Translations under genes and position numbers: made by a program
Shown here: piece after piece, positions 21,478 through 31,806 of the stretch
Layout of the letters: the number at the start of each line of letters is the position of its first letter
How positions within the stretch are numbered: position 1 is the stretch's first letter
Assembly: GCA_003427395.1 (NCBI GenBank)
Contig: BFEA01000174.1
Coordinates: forward strand, 1,761,726-1,821,565
DNA: 59,840 nucleotides
Reading direction: 5' to 3'
Origin: Chara braunii
Taxonomy: Eukaryota > Streptophyta > Charophyceae > Charales > Characeae
Notes under the pieces: generated by a model
What the model saw: the letters and a program-made list of their open reading frames with translations, nothing else
Told to the model about the DNA's origin: nothing
Databases searched by the model: none

Positions 21478-23278
21478 TTACCTGCGAGGGCGAAGCTGTC
21501 TGTCCGAGGGAGGGACCACAGTCCGGGTGGGAGGGGCAGGTCGTGGAGGTCCCTTAGCAAACCGTTGTCGCTCGTAGTGAGCGTAGATCAGCGGTGTGGA
21601 TGCTTTCAAATCTGCTCCTGAAATCCACCGAGTGTCGTCGGGATCGTATGCTCTGAATGTGACTTTGTACTGTCGCGGCTTGCCTGTACTTGCGATCCGA
21701 GATGACGCGGTTAACCTCCTGATGACCATCCATAGATGGAGGGTCCTGCGATCGTCGGCCCGAAAAGTCGTCGCTCTTAGCTGGCGTGTATGTTGCCAGC
21801 TTCGAGGCGTGAAAGACTGGATGGACCGTCAGATGCTCGGGAATGTTGATCACAAATGAAGGGCCATCGGGCTCATCGCCCGCGGCTGATGTCACAGACC
21901 ATGGTCCAAACCACTTGGGAAGCAGTTTGCGTGAAACATCATGTTCCAGTGCAAACTCTTCCGCGGAGACCCAAACCAGATCACCGGCGCGGATGGGACA
22001 TGGCACGCGACGCTTGTTGGCTTGCTGCTGCATGCGGACTTGAGCCTTTTGCATGTTCGCGCGGGCTTGAGTCAACAATTCCCTGTACTTCCGGGCGGAA
22101 GTGGGAGAGCAAGCGGCGTAAATGTCGGCTGGTCGAGGGAGGAGAAGGTCGGCGAAGATACGGCCTTTCCGTCCACCGTGGTGCAACTCGAATGGAGTCA
22201 CGCCGATTGTCGGGTGCACCGAAGTGTTGTAGGCGAGCTCGATGTCGGGGAGGCGGTCAACCCAATTTTTCTGGTCCGGACGGATGAGCGTATGAAGCAT
22301 CATTTGAGCGGTTTGATGTGCCCGCTCCGTCTGCCCGTCTGTCTGTGGATGCCGAGCCGAACTTGGCTTCATCTTCGTGCCGGACTCCTGCATGAGAGCA
22401 GTACAAAATGCCGACATGAAGCGAGTGTCACGGTCGCTGACTATGTCTTCTGGTACACCGTGGCCACAAATCCAACCGGTGTGCAGAAGGTGTGCCAGCT
22501 CGGGAGCCATGGAGTAGTACTTGCAAGGAAGAAAACACGCGTACTTACTCAATCGGTCCACAACCGCGAGGTTGCCGTCGTGCCCGAGCCGGTCGCGAGG
22601 GAATGGACTGGTGACGTCCATGGCAATGGAGAGACCGGGTCCCCGTGGGATGGGCATTGGGCGTAACTCGCCATAGGGATTGCGGTTGCGGGGTTTGCTG
22701 CGTCGGCAAACTTCGCAAGAGTCGCAATACCGAGTGACATCGGTAATGAGGTCAGGCCATCGGAATTGTTGTCGAAGCCGTGCAATGGTGCGGTTGACTC
22801 CGAAATGGCCAGCGAGTCGCGAGTCATGGTACTCCACGAGAAGGCGAGTTCGAAGACGACGGTCTCGTGGGACATACAATAAGTCCTTGCCTTTCGAGTG
22901 GAGGAGCAAGTCCCCGTCGACAATGCGATAGTGGCTGGCCGGCGGGTGATCCGAAGATAGCTGTGCGTATAGCGTGGCAAAGTCTGGATCAGACTCATAT
23001 GCCCGGATGAAAAGTCGTTGAAGCTCCTCGTCGAATGTGAAGGCATGATGTGTCATAGCGCAAAGATCAGGTCTTCGCGAGAGTGCATCTGCTGCGCGAT
23101 TTGAGAGGTTGGGAAGATGTTTCGGTGTGAAGTCAAACTGGTCGATGAAGTACATCCATCGTCCGATCGTGCTGCTCACCATATCCTGCGTCTTGTAGTA
23201 GGTCAATGGATTGTTGTCCGTAACCCATGTGAACCTACGACGCCCAAGGAGGAAGTGCTGCCATCGCTGGAGAGCCAT
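21478..23278 (-). pseudogene. Element D RNase H end, integrase and chromo-like tail
   Basis: The 574-residue frame starts in RNase H (FTWVTDNNPLTYYKTQ, NRAADALSRRP). It then shows the integrase finger (HDSRLAGHFGVNR, CDSCEVCRRSK) and the DDE core: MDVTSPF, IVSDRDTRF, TDGQTERAH. All catalytic residues are present. After HASKLATY the frame slips near 21700, and the tail continues in ORF 21729-21478: QYKVTFRAYDPDDTRWIS, then an IYAHYERQR helix and a Pro/Arg-rich end. This tail resembles a degenerate chromodomain. D is a different lineage from A and B, as its RT and gag show little similarity to theirs. Confidence 0.88.
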
Positions 23279-23355
23279 GACGAATGCGAGCAGCTCCTTG
23301 CATCATCAAGCGAGTTGATGGGAGGCACTTTGTGGCTGAAATACTCCACAGGGTG

Positions 23356-24363
23356 TCAGTCGTCGTCGTCGTGTTGTTCCAAGACTACCCCAATGCCATA
23401 GCCGAAAGCGTCCGTAGTCACTCTCGTCGGTAGAGTGGGGTCATAGATGCTAAGGACGGGTGCCATGAGCATGGCCGTCTTAAGTGCTTGGAATGACCAG
23501 CGTGCGTCGTCATCGAATACGAATGGCACCTTTGGCGATTGTAATCGCGTCATAGGTGCAGCAATCCTTGAGTATCAGGTGATGAATTGCTGATAGTAGC
23601 CCGCCAATCTCATGAATGAACGAATGTCCGTGGTGTTGGTGGGCTCGGGCCATACTCGTAGGGCCTCGATCTTGTTCGCAAGCGGACGGATGCCTTGCGG
23701 CGTTACATAATGTCCCAAGTACTCCAGCTCTTGCCGCGCAAATTCGCACTTGTCGCGGTTGGCTTTGTACTTGGCTTGTCGTAGCCGCTCCAAAACGGTG
23801 CGCAGGTGTTCCACATGCTCCTCCAAACTCCGACTGTACACCAGGATGTCGCCGAGGTAGATAAGTACGTAACGATCCAGCATGTGTCGGAACTCCGTTG
23901 TCATAGCCGCTTGGAAAGTGGTTGGGGCATTCGTAAGGCCAAATGGCATAACCAGCCATTCAAAATGTCCATATCGCGTCTTAAACGCGGTCTTGTAGCG
24001 ATCCTCCTTCCGAATCTCAAGTTGGTGATATCCCGACTTGAGGTCCAGCTTGGAGAAGAACTTGGCGCCGCCCAATCGCTCGAGAAGATCGTCGATGCGT
24101 GGGAGAGGGCCGACGTTTCTGATCGTCTGCGCGTTGAGCTTGCGATAATCCATGCACAAGCGCAAATCCTTGTTCTTCTTCCAGACGAAGAGAACAGGAG
24201 CATCGTATGGCGATGAGCTAGGACGAATCCAGCCTTTCTCTAGAAGGTCGTCGAGTTGTGCCCGAAGCACTTCCTCGCTCATTCGGTAGATGCAACCGCG
24301 TGGAGGTACGGCCCCGTCCTCGAGGATGGATCGATCCGATACTACGTGCGGGCCTTCGAACAC
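23356..24363 (-). pseudogene. Element D reverse transcriptase and start of RNase H (inactive)
   Basis: RT blocks are clear: KGWIRPSSSPYDAPVLFV, KFFSKLDLKSGYHQLEI, MPFGLTNAPTTFQ. The catalytic box reads YVLIYLGDILVYS: the first Asp of YxDD has become Gly, which should abolish polymerisation. A stop follows YYQQFIT at 23575, and the thumb/RNase H part resumes in ORF 23553-23356 (RVTTDAFGYGIGVVLEQHD, with Phe where Ser is usual). Another stop follows the DDDD run. These losses and the protease change show that D depends on other elements, or is dead. Confidence 0.9.
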
Positions 24364-24417
24364 GTCGTTGTAGGCGTCGAGAAGTTCGGTGATGCGTGGA
24401 TCCGAAGATGAGTCCGT

Positions 24418-25479
24418 CTATGACGCGTCTTGGGGCGGGAGGGCGTGGAGAAAACACACCCCCATCTCCTCGATGTCGTCTTTGATGATGGAAGCTCGCA
24501 TGCTTGCGGCGGATACCACGTGACAGTTCACTGAAGGGTGAGGAGGAGCTACCGTGCATGGGACTAGTACTCCGTTCTGATCACGAATGTGAACGGTGCG
24601 GCGGTAGAAGTTCACCGGGTGATCCTCGCTTCGTAGCCATGACATGCCCAAGATCATGTCGAATTTGGTGTCCAGAATGTCAAAGGACACCGCCTCACTT
24701 ACGTGAGGGGCAAAGTACATTGAGACGTCGTCAATGCACCGGTCGATTGACTTGTGCGTGTGACCGTCCGCCAATGTGACTTGCGTGGGCTGGGACTTCC
24801 TTCGGACTCATGGGCCAAGGCCAGCGCGTACCATGAAGTCCTGACTCATGTAGTTGCGAGATGCTCCGCATTCAATCAAAGCGCTGCAGGTCGCCTCTCC
24901 GATCTGAATGCGTACATATAGCAATGGTGCGTCGAGGTCGTCGTACCGTTGCGTCTTGAACTTGCGGTCGATCTTCGCAATGTAGGCGTGAAGGTCGACA
25001 ACCTCTACTCCAGCGTCCATCAACGGAGTCGGTACTGCAGTGTGCAAGTAATCCTGCAATTGTGCTTTGAGCACGTTGCAATGCGGTTTCGGCAAACGAC
25101 CGGACCGGGGCAGGGGCATCCATTGGAAGTCCTCAAAAGTCAACGGGTTGAGATCTTTAAGACTTGACCATGACATTGAATGCCCGGCGGTAGATGACGG
25201 CGAAGCTGCCGAATCGGTTGCCGATGGTGATGAAACCGTGCATGCGGTAGAGTGTTGCACGTGGAGCGGTTGGTCCAGCGGTGGAACCAAGTGGACAACA
25301 TAATCCTCGTAAGTGTACCGAGGACTTGCGATATTCGCATCCTCCCCAAATGTGTAGGAGGCCGCTAGCAAGGCGGCCGAATCTGGTGGAGTGGGTGGTG
25401 GAGTCGCCTCACCTCCCGCGGAACTCAGTTTCCCGAGTTGAGCCGAGGCCGCACATTCTCCTTGGCCTGATCCTGGCAA
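24418..25479 (-). pseudogene. Element D protease region (altered active site)
   Basis: Two frames, 25479-24808 and 24774-24418, cover a Ser/Pro-rich spacer, then a retropepsin-like fold. The active-site loop reads ALIECGASRNYMS where D-[ST]-G or DCGAS would be expected, so the catalytic Asp is Glu. The flap/second half is present (FDMILGMSWLRSEDH). One stop lies between the two frames. The RT frame follows downstream. Confidence 0.8.
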
Positions 25480-25506
25480 AGAGGTCTTGTGCTTGGTGCT
25501 GTTGCA

Positions 25507-27118
25507 TCAGTAGCAGCAGCCGTAACGGCCGCGGTACTTGTACTCGGGCTCGGTCAAGCCGAACTTGACCCATGGTGGTGCTGGCTGTCCATTTCCGGCC
25601 GGCGATGCTGATTTCGCCTTCCCGTTCACTCGGGGTTTGTTGTTGCTTCGCGGCTGGACAGCAGCCACCTGATCTCCCTCACGTGACGCTTGGGTGGCTG
25701 CCGGGTCTTCCACAGTGGAGTCCGATTGGACTGCAGCGAACTGCTGCTGTCGCGGACCAGTTCTCACCTTCTCCACATAGGTTGGCTGTGACGTTGACTT
25801 CTCGTGTGCAGCTGACCTGTTGGTCTTGATGATCTCCCTTGCCTTCTCAATGATCTCAGCGAAGATGGTGTATTGCTCGCGATCACCAAGTGCCTCGCTC
25901 AGTGCAACACATGACCTGTTGTAGAACTCACGGCGTAGATGCGTGAATGGTAAGTCCAGATCGGGCACTGCCGCTATCTTCTGCCATTCCGTGAGCCAGT
26001 CACGTGTTGCTGTATTGCCCTGAGACATGGTGAAGAGACGGTTGATTGCTAGTGCTGGTGCGTCGTCGACGATGAACCGCTTCTTCCACAGCCGTGTTAG
26101 CTCTTCCCATGTGATCTTGTCCTTCAGATCCGCGACGTCGACGTCGTGGGTGGCATCCGCCCTTTGAGTTCATGAACAAGGCGCCGATGTACGCGTGTTT
26201 GGCTGCAGGCAGAATCTGAAGTTGCGTCGTGAATGCTTCCCACCAAAGCACCGAATCCTGATGTGTGTAGTCGTCGAACTTATCCAGTTGAAAGGTTGAC
26301 ATCTTGTATTGCTTTGGATTGTTGCCATCCGTGTTCGTCGACTGCAGTTGCTGGATCTCGGTCTTCAATGTGTCCAGCTGGCTGCTGATGGTGGTCGGCG
26401 CAGCGAAGGTGCTGATGTCGCCGAGCATTGCCACTACGTGGTCAACGCGTTCCTCCAGTTGGCGGCTAGAGGGTGCACTGCTGAAGGCACCAGCATCTGG
26501 TCCTGGTACAGCCTGTTCCAGGTCCAGTACACGGGCATTGAGTGCCCGTGCCGCATCCTCGTGGCTCTGCACCATCCGGCGGAGGTTCGCCAACTCCTGG
26601 TGCTGTTGCTTCAGATCCTGGAACAGCTGTTGCAGTTCCTGGTTCTGTCTCTCCAACTCGAACCGTTGGTAGTTGCAAGCATACAACAACCGTGTCACGA
26701 GTTTGGAGAGGAACTCCTTATGCTGCTCTTCCCGTTTCGCGTCGTCGCCGTTCGGTTCAAAGTGTCAGAACTTGAGTCTTTCGATGCTTGTGGCTTCATG
26801 CCGTTGCAGCAGATCCCGGGCTTCGTTGTGGCGAGCCTGGTTATCTGTGTCGGCTTCGGCCTGTAGCCGCAGCTTCTCTGCTGCTGCCGCTTCTTCAGCC
26901 TGTAGGTGGGCAGCCGCGGCTGCCAGCTGGCGCTGTTTCTCAGCCTCGATGAGAGCGATCTGAGCCGGGAACTGCTTTTTGTAGTCGGCAAGCGACTCAT
27001 TGGCCAGTTGGCCTGGCATGCCCAGAGCTGGAACCGTCATGCTGACGTGGCACTGTTGTTTACGTGGCGCAGTGACGTGGCACTGTTGTCTTACGTGGCA
27101 CTGTGTCTGACGTGTCAC
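25507..27118 (-). pseudogene. Element D gag (two or more breaks)
   Basis: Three frames make up the gag. 27118-26765 has an unusual start built from the TGACGTGGC repeat (QCHV units), then LANESLADYKKQF and an Ala/Glu/Gln coiled coil. 26698-26000 continues the coiled coil (RQNQELQQLFQDLKQQHQEL) into the capsid domain (QLDKFDDYTHQDSVLWWEAF). 26028-25507 completes the retrotransposon gag domain (RDWLTEWQKIAAVPDLDLPF) and a basic linker. Frameshifts lie near 26750 and 26160. A knuckle-like CCY*CNSTKH at 25495-25515 contains a stop and lacks a clear last Cys. Confidence 0.8.
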
Positions 27119-27207
27119 TGTGTCTGATGTGGCATTGTTGCTGACGTGTCACTGCTGACGTGTCACTGCTGACGTGGCACTGTAGCTGATGTGTCACTGT
27201 ACCAAAA
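27039..27207. repeat. Degenerate TGACGTGGCACTG tandem array
   Basis: About ten copies of an 11-22-bp unit, TGACGTGGCACTGTTGTC and variants (GACGTGTCACTG), sit at the very start of the D gag and just upstream of it. Each unit carries an ACGT core of the kind bound by plant bZIP proteins (TGACGTGG). Read as protein the array gives QCHV repeats. Confidence 0.8.
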
Positions 27208-27542
27208 GAGGACTACTTCCCTTTTTTTTTTTTTTTTTTGTATATCTGTCGATCTATTGTGAGTGAGACATGTCAGAAGAGTACTATGAGCGAGATCTAG
27301 GCTAGGATCCGCAAAGTTTCGGCTTTCACAAAATGCGATCTTGAATTTTTTTTCTGCGAAATGGAGTAAAGATGCGATTTTCAGAAAAAGAACAAAATCC
27401 TGTTTCTGAGAATATGGCAATCTCCGAATATGCCTAATGCAATATTGGTAGGCTTCTCAAGATTTCGGTTTTCAGAAAAAATTTGCGAGATAGAATGGAA
27501 ATTCGATTTTCAGAAAAGAATAATTCCGGTTTCCGAGAATAT

Positions 27543-28533
27543 TGCAAGGAAAATAAGCAACAGCGAGATGACAATCCCAGATCACACCATCACATTGGAA
27601 GTCAAATAGTCACACCGTGTCCAGATAGCAGCATTGCACCAATAATACACCAATGGAGTTTCGTAGCACTGAAAACCAATGTCCGTGGAGAGCACACTCT
27701 CTCCTCTGCACACAAGAGTCCAGTTCCCTTACACTCACACTTGGCGCTCAGCGCCCAGCCTACTCCTACACAGCTACTACAGACTACAAAAAGACAATGC
27801 AACTGTTGACATCAGCAGCAGCCCGAAGTACTTGAAGATGCCGCCCATGCAGACCCTCACATCATCATCATCACCATAATCCTTCACCTATCCCCTGACT
27901 TCACCCACACCTGTCCTCTCTGTCACCCGAGGACCACCCCTGCGCTTCACTGTAGTCCAAGCCCACCAGCTATGGTGGCTGGGCTATGGCGCTGCCCTCA
28001 GCAGCACCCTCCTCCTCTGCACGACCGCACGTGCTGCACCTTGCCTCTCCGCGCTAGCAGCAGCCTACGAGCATAAGCTCCAGCAGCGCTGCCGCCCAGC
28101 ATGCGAGTGCCTGAATGCCTTGGCCTGGCCAGAGCTCTTTCCTTTATGGAAAGAGCTGGCTGCTTTCGCAGCCTGAATGGGCTGGCCTGGGCCCAGAAGC
28201 TTCCGGAAGGCCCCGGGAGGCTGCTTGGATGCAGCAGCTACTGGGCTGCTGGGCCTCGTTCGGTTGGGCGCCCAACTGTCTCTGTATGAGGCTGCGATTC
28301 ACGCCCAGGGCCTGCATTCTTTGAAAAAGCCCGGAGGGCCGTGGAAATGCCTGGGTTGCTCGGCCTGTGTTTCTTTCAACCAACTGGCGCGTCGCAACTG
28401 CCTGAACCCCAAATATGAAATTGACAGTCGAAGGCCTTTTGCAAAAAGCCAGGCCCGCCTTCACTTAGGGCGGGCACCTCCGCGTTCACTTAGGGCGGGT
28501 AAGGCTGCAGACAGGGCTCCATAGATCCTCGCA
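27543..28533. mobile_element. Solo LTR in the D leader
   Basis: It begins TGCAAGGAAAATAAGC and ends GATCCTCGCA, with ATAT on both sides (27539-27542 and 28534-28537). The flanks are leader-repeat sequence of D. It has no PBS, purine tract or coding part. The first seven bases equal those of the A/B LTRs but the body differs. An ATC microsatellite lies at about 27860-27873. Confidence 0.65.
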
Positions 28534-28554
28534 ATATGACCACTTCTATCGTTA

Positions 28555-28800
28555 TCCCAATATGTCTAGAAAACGAAATACTAACCTCAGAAAATTTCAG
28601 CTATGTATGCGAAATATCAGAGAAACGAAATGCTACTATCGGGAATTTTCAGACAAAACGAAATGCGATTTATCAGAAATTTTCAGATATTTGTTACGTA
28701 AAAACGAAATACTAATATCAGAAATTTTCAGGTAGAACGAAATGCGAATATCAGAAATTTCAGATAGTTGTTGCGAGAAAAACAAATTCAGAGATTTGAC
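28555..28800. repeat. Degenerate AACGAAATRC...TCAGAAATTTTCAG repeats
   Basis: Five or so imperfect units of 40-60 bp lie between the D PBS and the solo LTR. Each has AAAACGAAAT, then TATCAGAAATTTTCAG. Similar pieces occur left of the solo LTR at 27300-27540 and, weakly, in the A leader near 7480-7510. Confidence 0.65.
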
Positions 28801-28886
28801 AAAGTCCTACTTGATTTACTAACGAGTAATCAATAGATCAAGCAAGCTGGCTATTTGATTGAGCGGGTCCTCTGAATGAGAGGTCC

Positions 28887-28898
28887 GCTCAGATACCA
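28887..28898 (-). other. Primer-binding site of element D
   Basis: Minus-strand TGGTATCTGAGC differs from the standard initiator tRNA-Met PBS (TGGTATCAGAGC) at one base. It lies three bases inside the LTR starting at 28902. Confidence 0.8.
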
Positions 28899-28901
28899 AA
28901 C

Positions 28902-29329
28902 TGTTGCATACTGTAACGGTGCAGACCAGAACAAGAACCGACCTCTCAAGACAAAGGATAAGATAGCACAGCGGAAGACTTAGATACCAGTGATCCGAAC
29001 AATCAATTTTGCAATGCATCTCTGAACATACATCATCGTCATTGTTACACGGTGTGAATGGGGTCTGGCGCTTCACACAGGAAGACTGCGCCAGCCCCTA
29101 CCATACACAGACAAAGAAGAAGGGATTAGACAAAGAGGAGGGGAAGATGGGAATGTTGTCAACACCAAGTCTCGGCACAGGCCCAAATAGTCCCTGTTCG
29201 AAATGTCTGAATCCCAAATGTCAAGTCTGGATCCAATGTCGTCAAGTCTCAAGTCACAACTCTGTCTCTCTGTAGTAGTCCACTGATACTGAGAAGTCAG
29301 GTGGTGAGAGGGGAAGAAGAGACGGTGGA
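28902..29329 (-). repeat. 5' LTR of element D, truncated
   Basis: It starts TGTTGCATACTG next to the PBS and matches the 3' LTR (20323-20722) up to GACGGTGGA at 29329. The remaining 730 bp present in the 3' LTR are missing. The sequence switches within 6 bp to the A-type LTR fragment. The 5' promoter part of this LTR is therefore gone. Confidence 0.85.
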
Positions 29330-29335
29330 CTCATA

Positions 29336-29602
29336 CTGCACGTACAGACACATCTCCTGCATGAACAGACACGACTTGCACACCCCCTGGATGAACAGAC
29401 ATGACTCCTATATCTGAATATTGCAACTGTTCGTCCAGGGGCACAGTTGTGACCTTTGATATTGGCCTTTACTTAGCTAGGATGTGACTTTTGACCCAGA
29501 GAACATGTCCGTTGATCTGCTTTCACGAGTTGGGCCCTGGGCGAGTGACCCCACTATGCTGCATTTGCCGAACAGGGTCTGAATCGGGTAAAGGCCCTTT
29601 TA
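29336..29602 (-). repeat. A-type LTR fragment at the right end of the cluster
   Basis: Nearly identical to 1225-1489, from CTGCACGTACA to CCCTTTTA. It is the outer end of an LTR whose inner part is missing, and it joins the LINE directly. It pairs with the LTR at 899-1489 better than the LTR at 8219 does. Confidence 0.8.
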
Positions 29603-29995
29603 GAATAACTGATGTCCAGGCTAGTCTGTTAATCACATTGGGAAGCTCCCTGTTGCCTCTCCATGCCAGGCCTGCTACGTGCCTCTTAAGTGATTTTACA
29701 GCCTTCTTACCGAGGGCCCATATTGCAGATTTGCGAGGCTAGCACAACATTATTAACGGATGACGCTATGCCGATTAGGGGTGTCTGCCGATCATTTCAG
29801 TGTGCGATCTTCTCTAGCATGGGTTTCAAAATCCAGTCATCGTTTAATGTTGGTTTATCAAACGCTGTCAGCATGATTCCAAGCACTCTAACAGGGGCTG
29901 TTTCTGGTAACCATTTGAGTCTTCGGGTGGGTGCTCCCCTGGGTGATGGATCCCCCACCCAGTGTTTTGTTCCTGCAGATAACTGTCATGTCTGA
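29603..29995 (-). mobile_element. LINE continuation right of the cluster
   Basis: 29603-29880 repeats 507-757 with scattered changes, and includes 36 bp (TGCTACGTGCCTCTTAAGTG region) absent from the left copy. Minus-strand translation gives a LINE reverse-transcriptase tail (IWALGKKAVKSLKRHVAGLA, then WRGNRELPNVINRLAWTSVI). Stops and frameshifts are present. Beyond about 29880 the sequence is new and still weakly coding, so the LINE probably continues to near 29995. Confidence 0.7.
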
Positions 29996-30079
29996 CACTG
30001 CTGCTGAAAGGCATTCCATGATGCAGACCCCAAATTCGAATCTCAGGGTCAGGGTCTCAGGTCAATAGAGGCCAAGTCG

Positions 30080-30310
30080 GCTAGTTCAGAAAGGTCACAG
30101 TCGGGTGCCTTAGGAGTCAAGTCCAACAGGCACCTGGTGAAGTGTCACATCCCAGAGGCAAAAGTTGCATTCCATAAGCAAAAGTCACGTCTCATATTGA
30201 AAGGTCATATCCCACAGGCAAAGGACACTTCTTCAGGCAAAGGTTGTCCCAGAAGCAAGAGTCGCATCCCACAGTCATAAGTCCATGTTCCACAGACAAA
30301 AAGTCGTGAC
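30080..30310. repeat. Degenerate ~25-bp tandem repeat
   Basis: Variants of AAGTCRCATCCCACAGGCAA recur about nine times (for example at 30141, 30165, 30205, 30255). No coding potential. It fills the gap between the LINE and the promoter-like region of element F. Confidence 0.6.
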
Positions 30311-31132
30311 TCACAGACCCAAGCAGCAGAACACCAATGAAAATTTGGGAAAGCGCCAGGCCTCAGCATTCTGAAGCAAACAGGCCGCGGTGCAGCGGGC
30401 CTCCATCTGCCGTGGCCTACCGCCAGGGCCTATTTGGCTATTTGCCAGTTCGGCCTGTGGGACCAGTCCAGTCCAGTCCTGTCCGGTACCACTGTCGGTA
30501 CCAGGCCAGTCCAATCCAGTCCAGTCCGTCCGCTGGGGGTATACCTCAGCTGTTGTCTGTTTTTGAGATCGTTCTTCATTCTGCACTTTTGGAGTACGTG
30601 CGTGTTGAATACGCGTCGGAGCTGGGACAGAGCTGCACTGTTCCTTCCAGCTCCATCTCCATCTCCTCCCCCCTCAACCCTTCATCTTGATCCTGATGGA
30701 CCGCCATCTCGGCAGGTGAAAAGGTGCAGCGGGAACGTTCCCCGCTCCCACCCACCCCGACCCCCACTGCTGAAACCCGACAGCGGGGGAAAAGGTGCAG
30801 TTGCGATGGAGCGAGAAGGCGCTGACACGTGGCAGAAAAGAGAGAGCACAACGTGTGCGCCAAGGCCAAGGCCGCCGCACGCACACACACACGCTACGTG
30901 CCCACGCTGCCCCGCTGCCCCGCCCCGCCACTTGGGCAGCTCCTGGCCCTCCGCGTGTCTAACCACCACTGTAACACACTGGCCAAAGTGTGTCTATGGC
31001 TTAGTAGTGCAACACGCTGGTGTTGAAGCAGGACAACAGCACGTGGCCATCTGCAGTGCCACGTGGCAGCTTGCCGTGGAGGTTGAAGACCCCCCTGGCT
31101 AGGGGGCTGCGCCACATACATATATATATATA
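30311..31132 (+). promoter_or_regulatory. Promoter-like region upstream of element F
   Basis: Three G-boxes (CACGTG) lie at 30826-30831, 31040-31045 and 31060-31065, each within a CACGTGGC context. A TATA run is at 31119-31132, and a second TATATA run at 31232-31247. The 30460-30530 part is a low-complexity GTCCAGTCCAGT tract. The spacing fits an LTR U3 promoter reading to the right into the F leader and gag. LTR ends were not found, so this could be ordinary promoter DNA. Confidence 0.4.
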
Positions 31133-31462
31133 GTCGGTGAAACTCCGACGAAACAGTTTGTCACAGCCCCTCGTTTGTTGTCCTCTTCTCCCTCTCTGCC
31201 TACGGTTTACCGGGCAGTTCTATTTGACGATATATATATATATATATTCGCTATTTTTCCACTGCTGCAGCAGCAGTTTGGCAGCAGTTCAAGATTCCAC
31301 CCTGGCTATGGGGCTGTGCAACTTTGGCAATAGGGTGGCTGATCAAGATCTCAGCCAACCTTGAAATATCATCATCATTGTCTTTTATTGCTGCGGCAGC
31401 AGGCCAGCAGCATCTTGAGTGGATCTTGGTAGTGCTCTGCTCTTGGCCACCCAAGAGCTTGG

Positions 31463-31806
31463 TATCACCATCCTACCCACTAACCTACTCTCCCCCAACC
31501 CCTTTTCTCTCTCCCCCCCATCATCTACTCATCCTTTCTAACCCTACCACTACTCCCTCCTCCTACCTCCCTCTTCACTCATCTTCCTTAACCTTCTTCT
31601 CTCCTCTCCTCCCCACTCACCATCTTCCACTAATCTCATCTACTCCTCTCCACCTTTTCCATATCCTTTTCCCATTCTACCACCCTCCTCTCCCTCTTTC
31701 CCTCCCAACTACGACCCTATCATCTCCCCCATCTCCCACTTCACTCTTTCTCTTTCTCTCAGCTATTTCTCTCTTTCTTCATCACTCTTCCATCCCCCTC
31801 CCCACC
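31463..31806 (+). other. G-free pyrimidine-rich leader tract
   Basis: The plus strand has no G from 31463 to 31712 (250 bases) and only two up to 31806. It is made of C, T and some A, with CTCC/TTCTCC runs. It lies between the TATA elements and the hairpin repeats of element F. The apparent 163-residue ORF across it (31324-31815) is low-complexity Ser/Pro/Leu and is not counted as a gene. Confidence 0.8.

Larger units (their letters stand above)
27208..28886 (-). other. Leader of element D, split by a solo LTR
   Basis: No gene. 27208-27542 and 28538-28886 are AT-rich leader sequence with many TTTTCAGAAA/GAAAATT pieces. Between them sits the solo LTR 27543-28533. Short ORFs here have no recognisable product. 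Confidence 0.6.
899..29602 (-). mobile_element. Nested LTR-retrotransposon cluster inserted in a LINE
   Basis: The cluster starts with an LTR end (TGCAAGG at 899) and finishes with an LTR end of the same subfamily (CCCTTTTA at 29602). It is flanked by GAAT on both sides and by the two halves of one LINE. Inside are, on the minus strand, element A, element B/C sharing an LTR with A, a non-coding element E nested in the B/C gag, element D nested or joined next to the C gag, and a solo LTR inside D. The 28.7-kb size therefore reflects successive insertions plus at least one deletion (junction at 29330-29335). Confidence 0.7.

Noticed and set aside
21941-22666. 241-residue plus-strand ORF
   Set aside because: It is the reverse shadow of the D integrase, whose motifs are all on the minus strand.
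30434-31102. 222-residue plus-strand ORF
   Set aside because: Covers the GTCCAGTCCAGT tract and G-box promoter DNA; low complexity and no homology seen.
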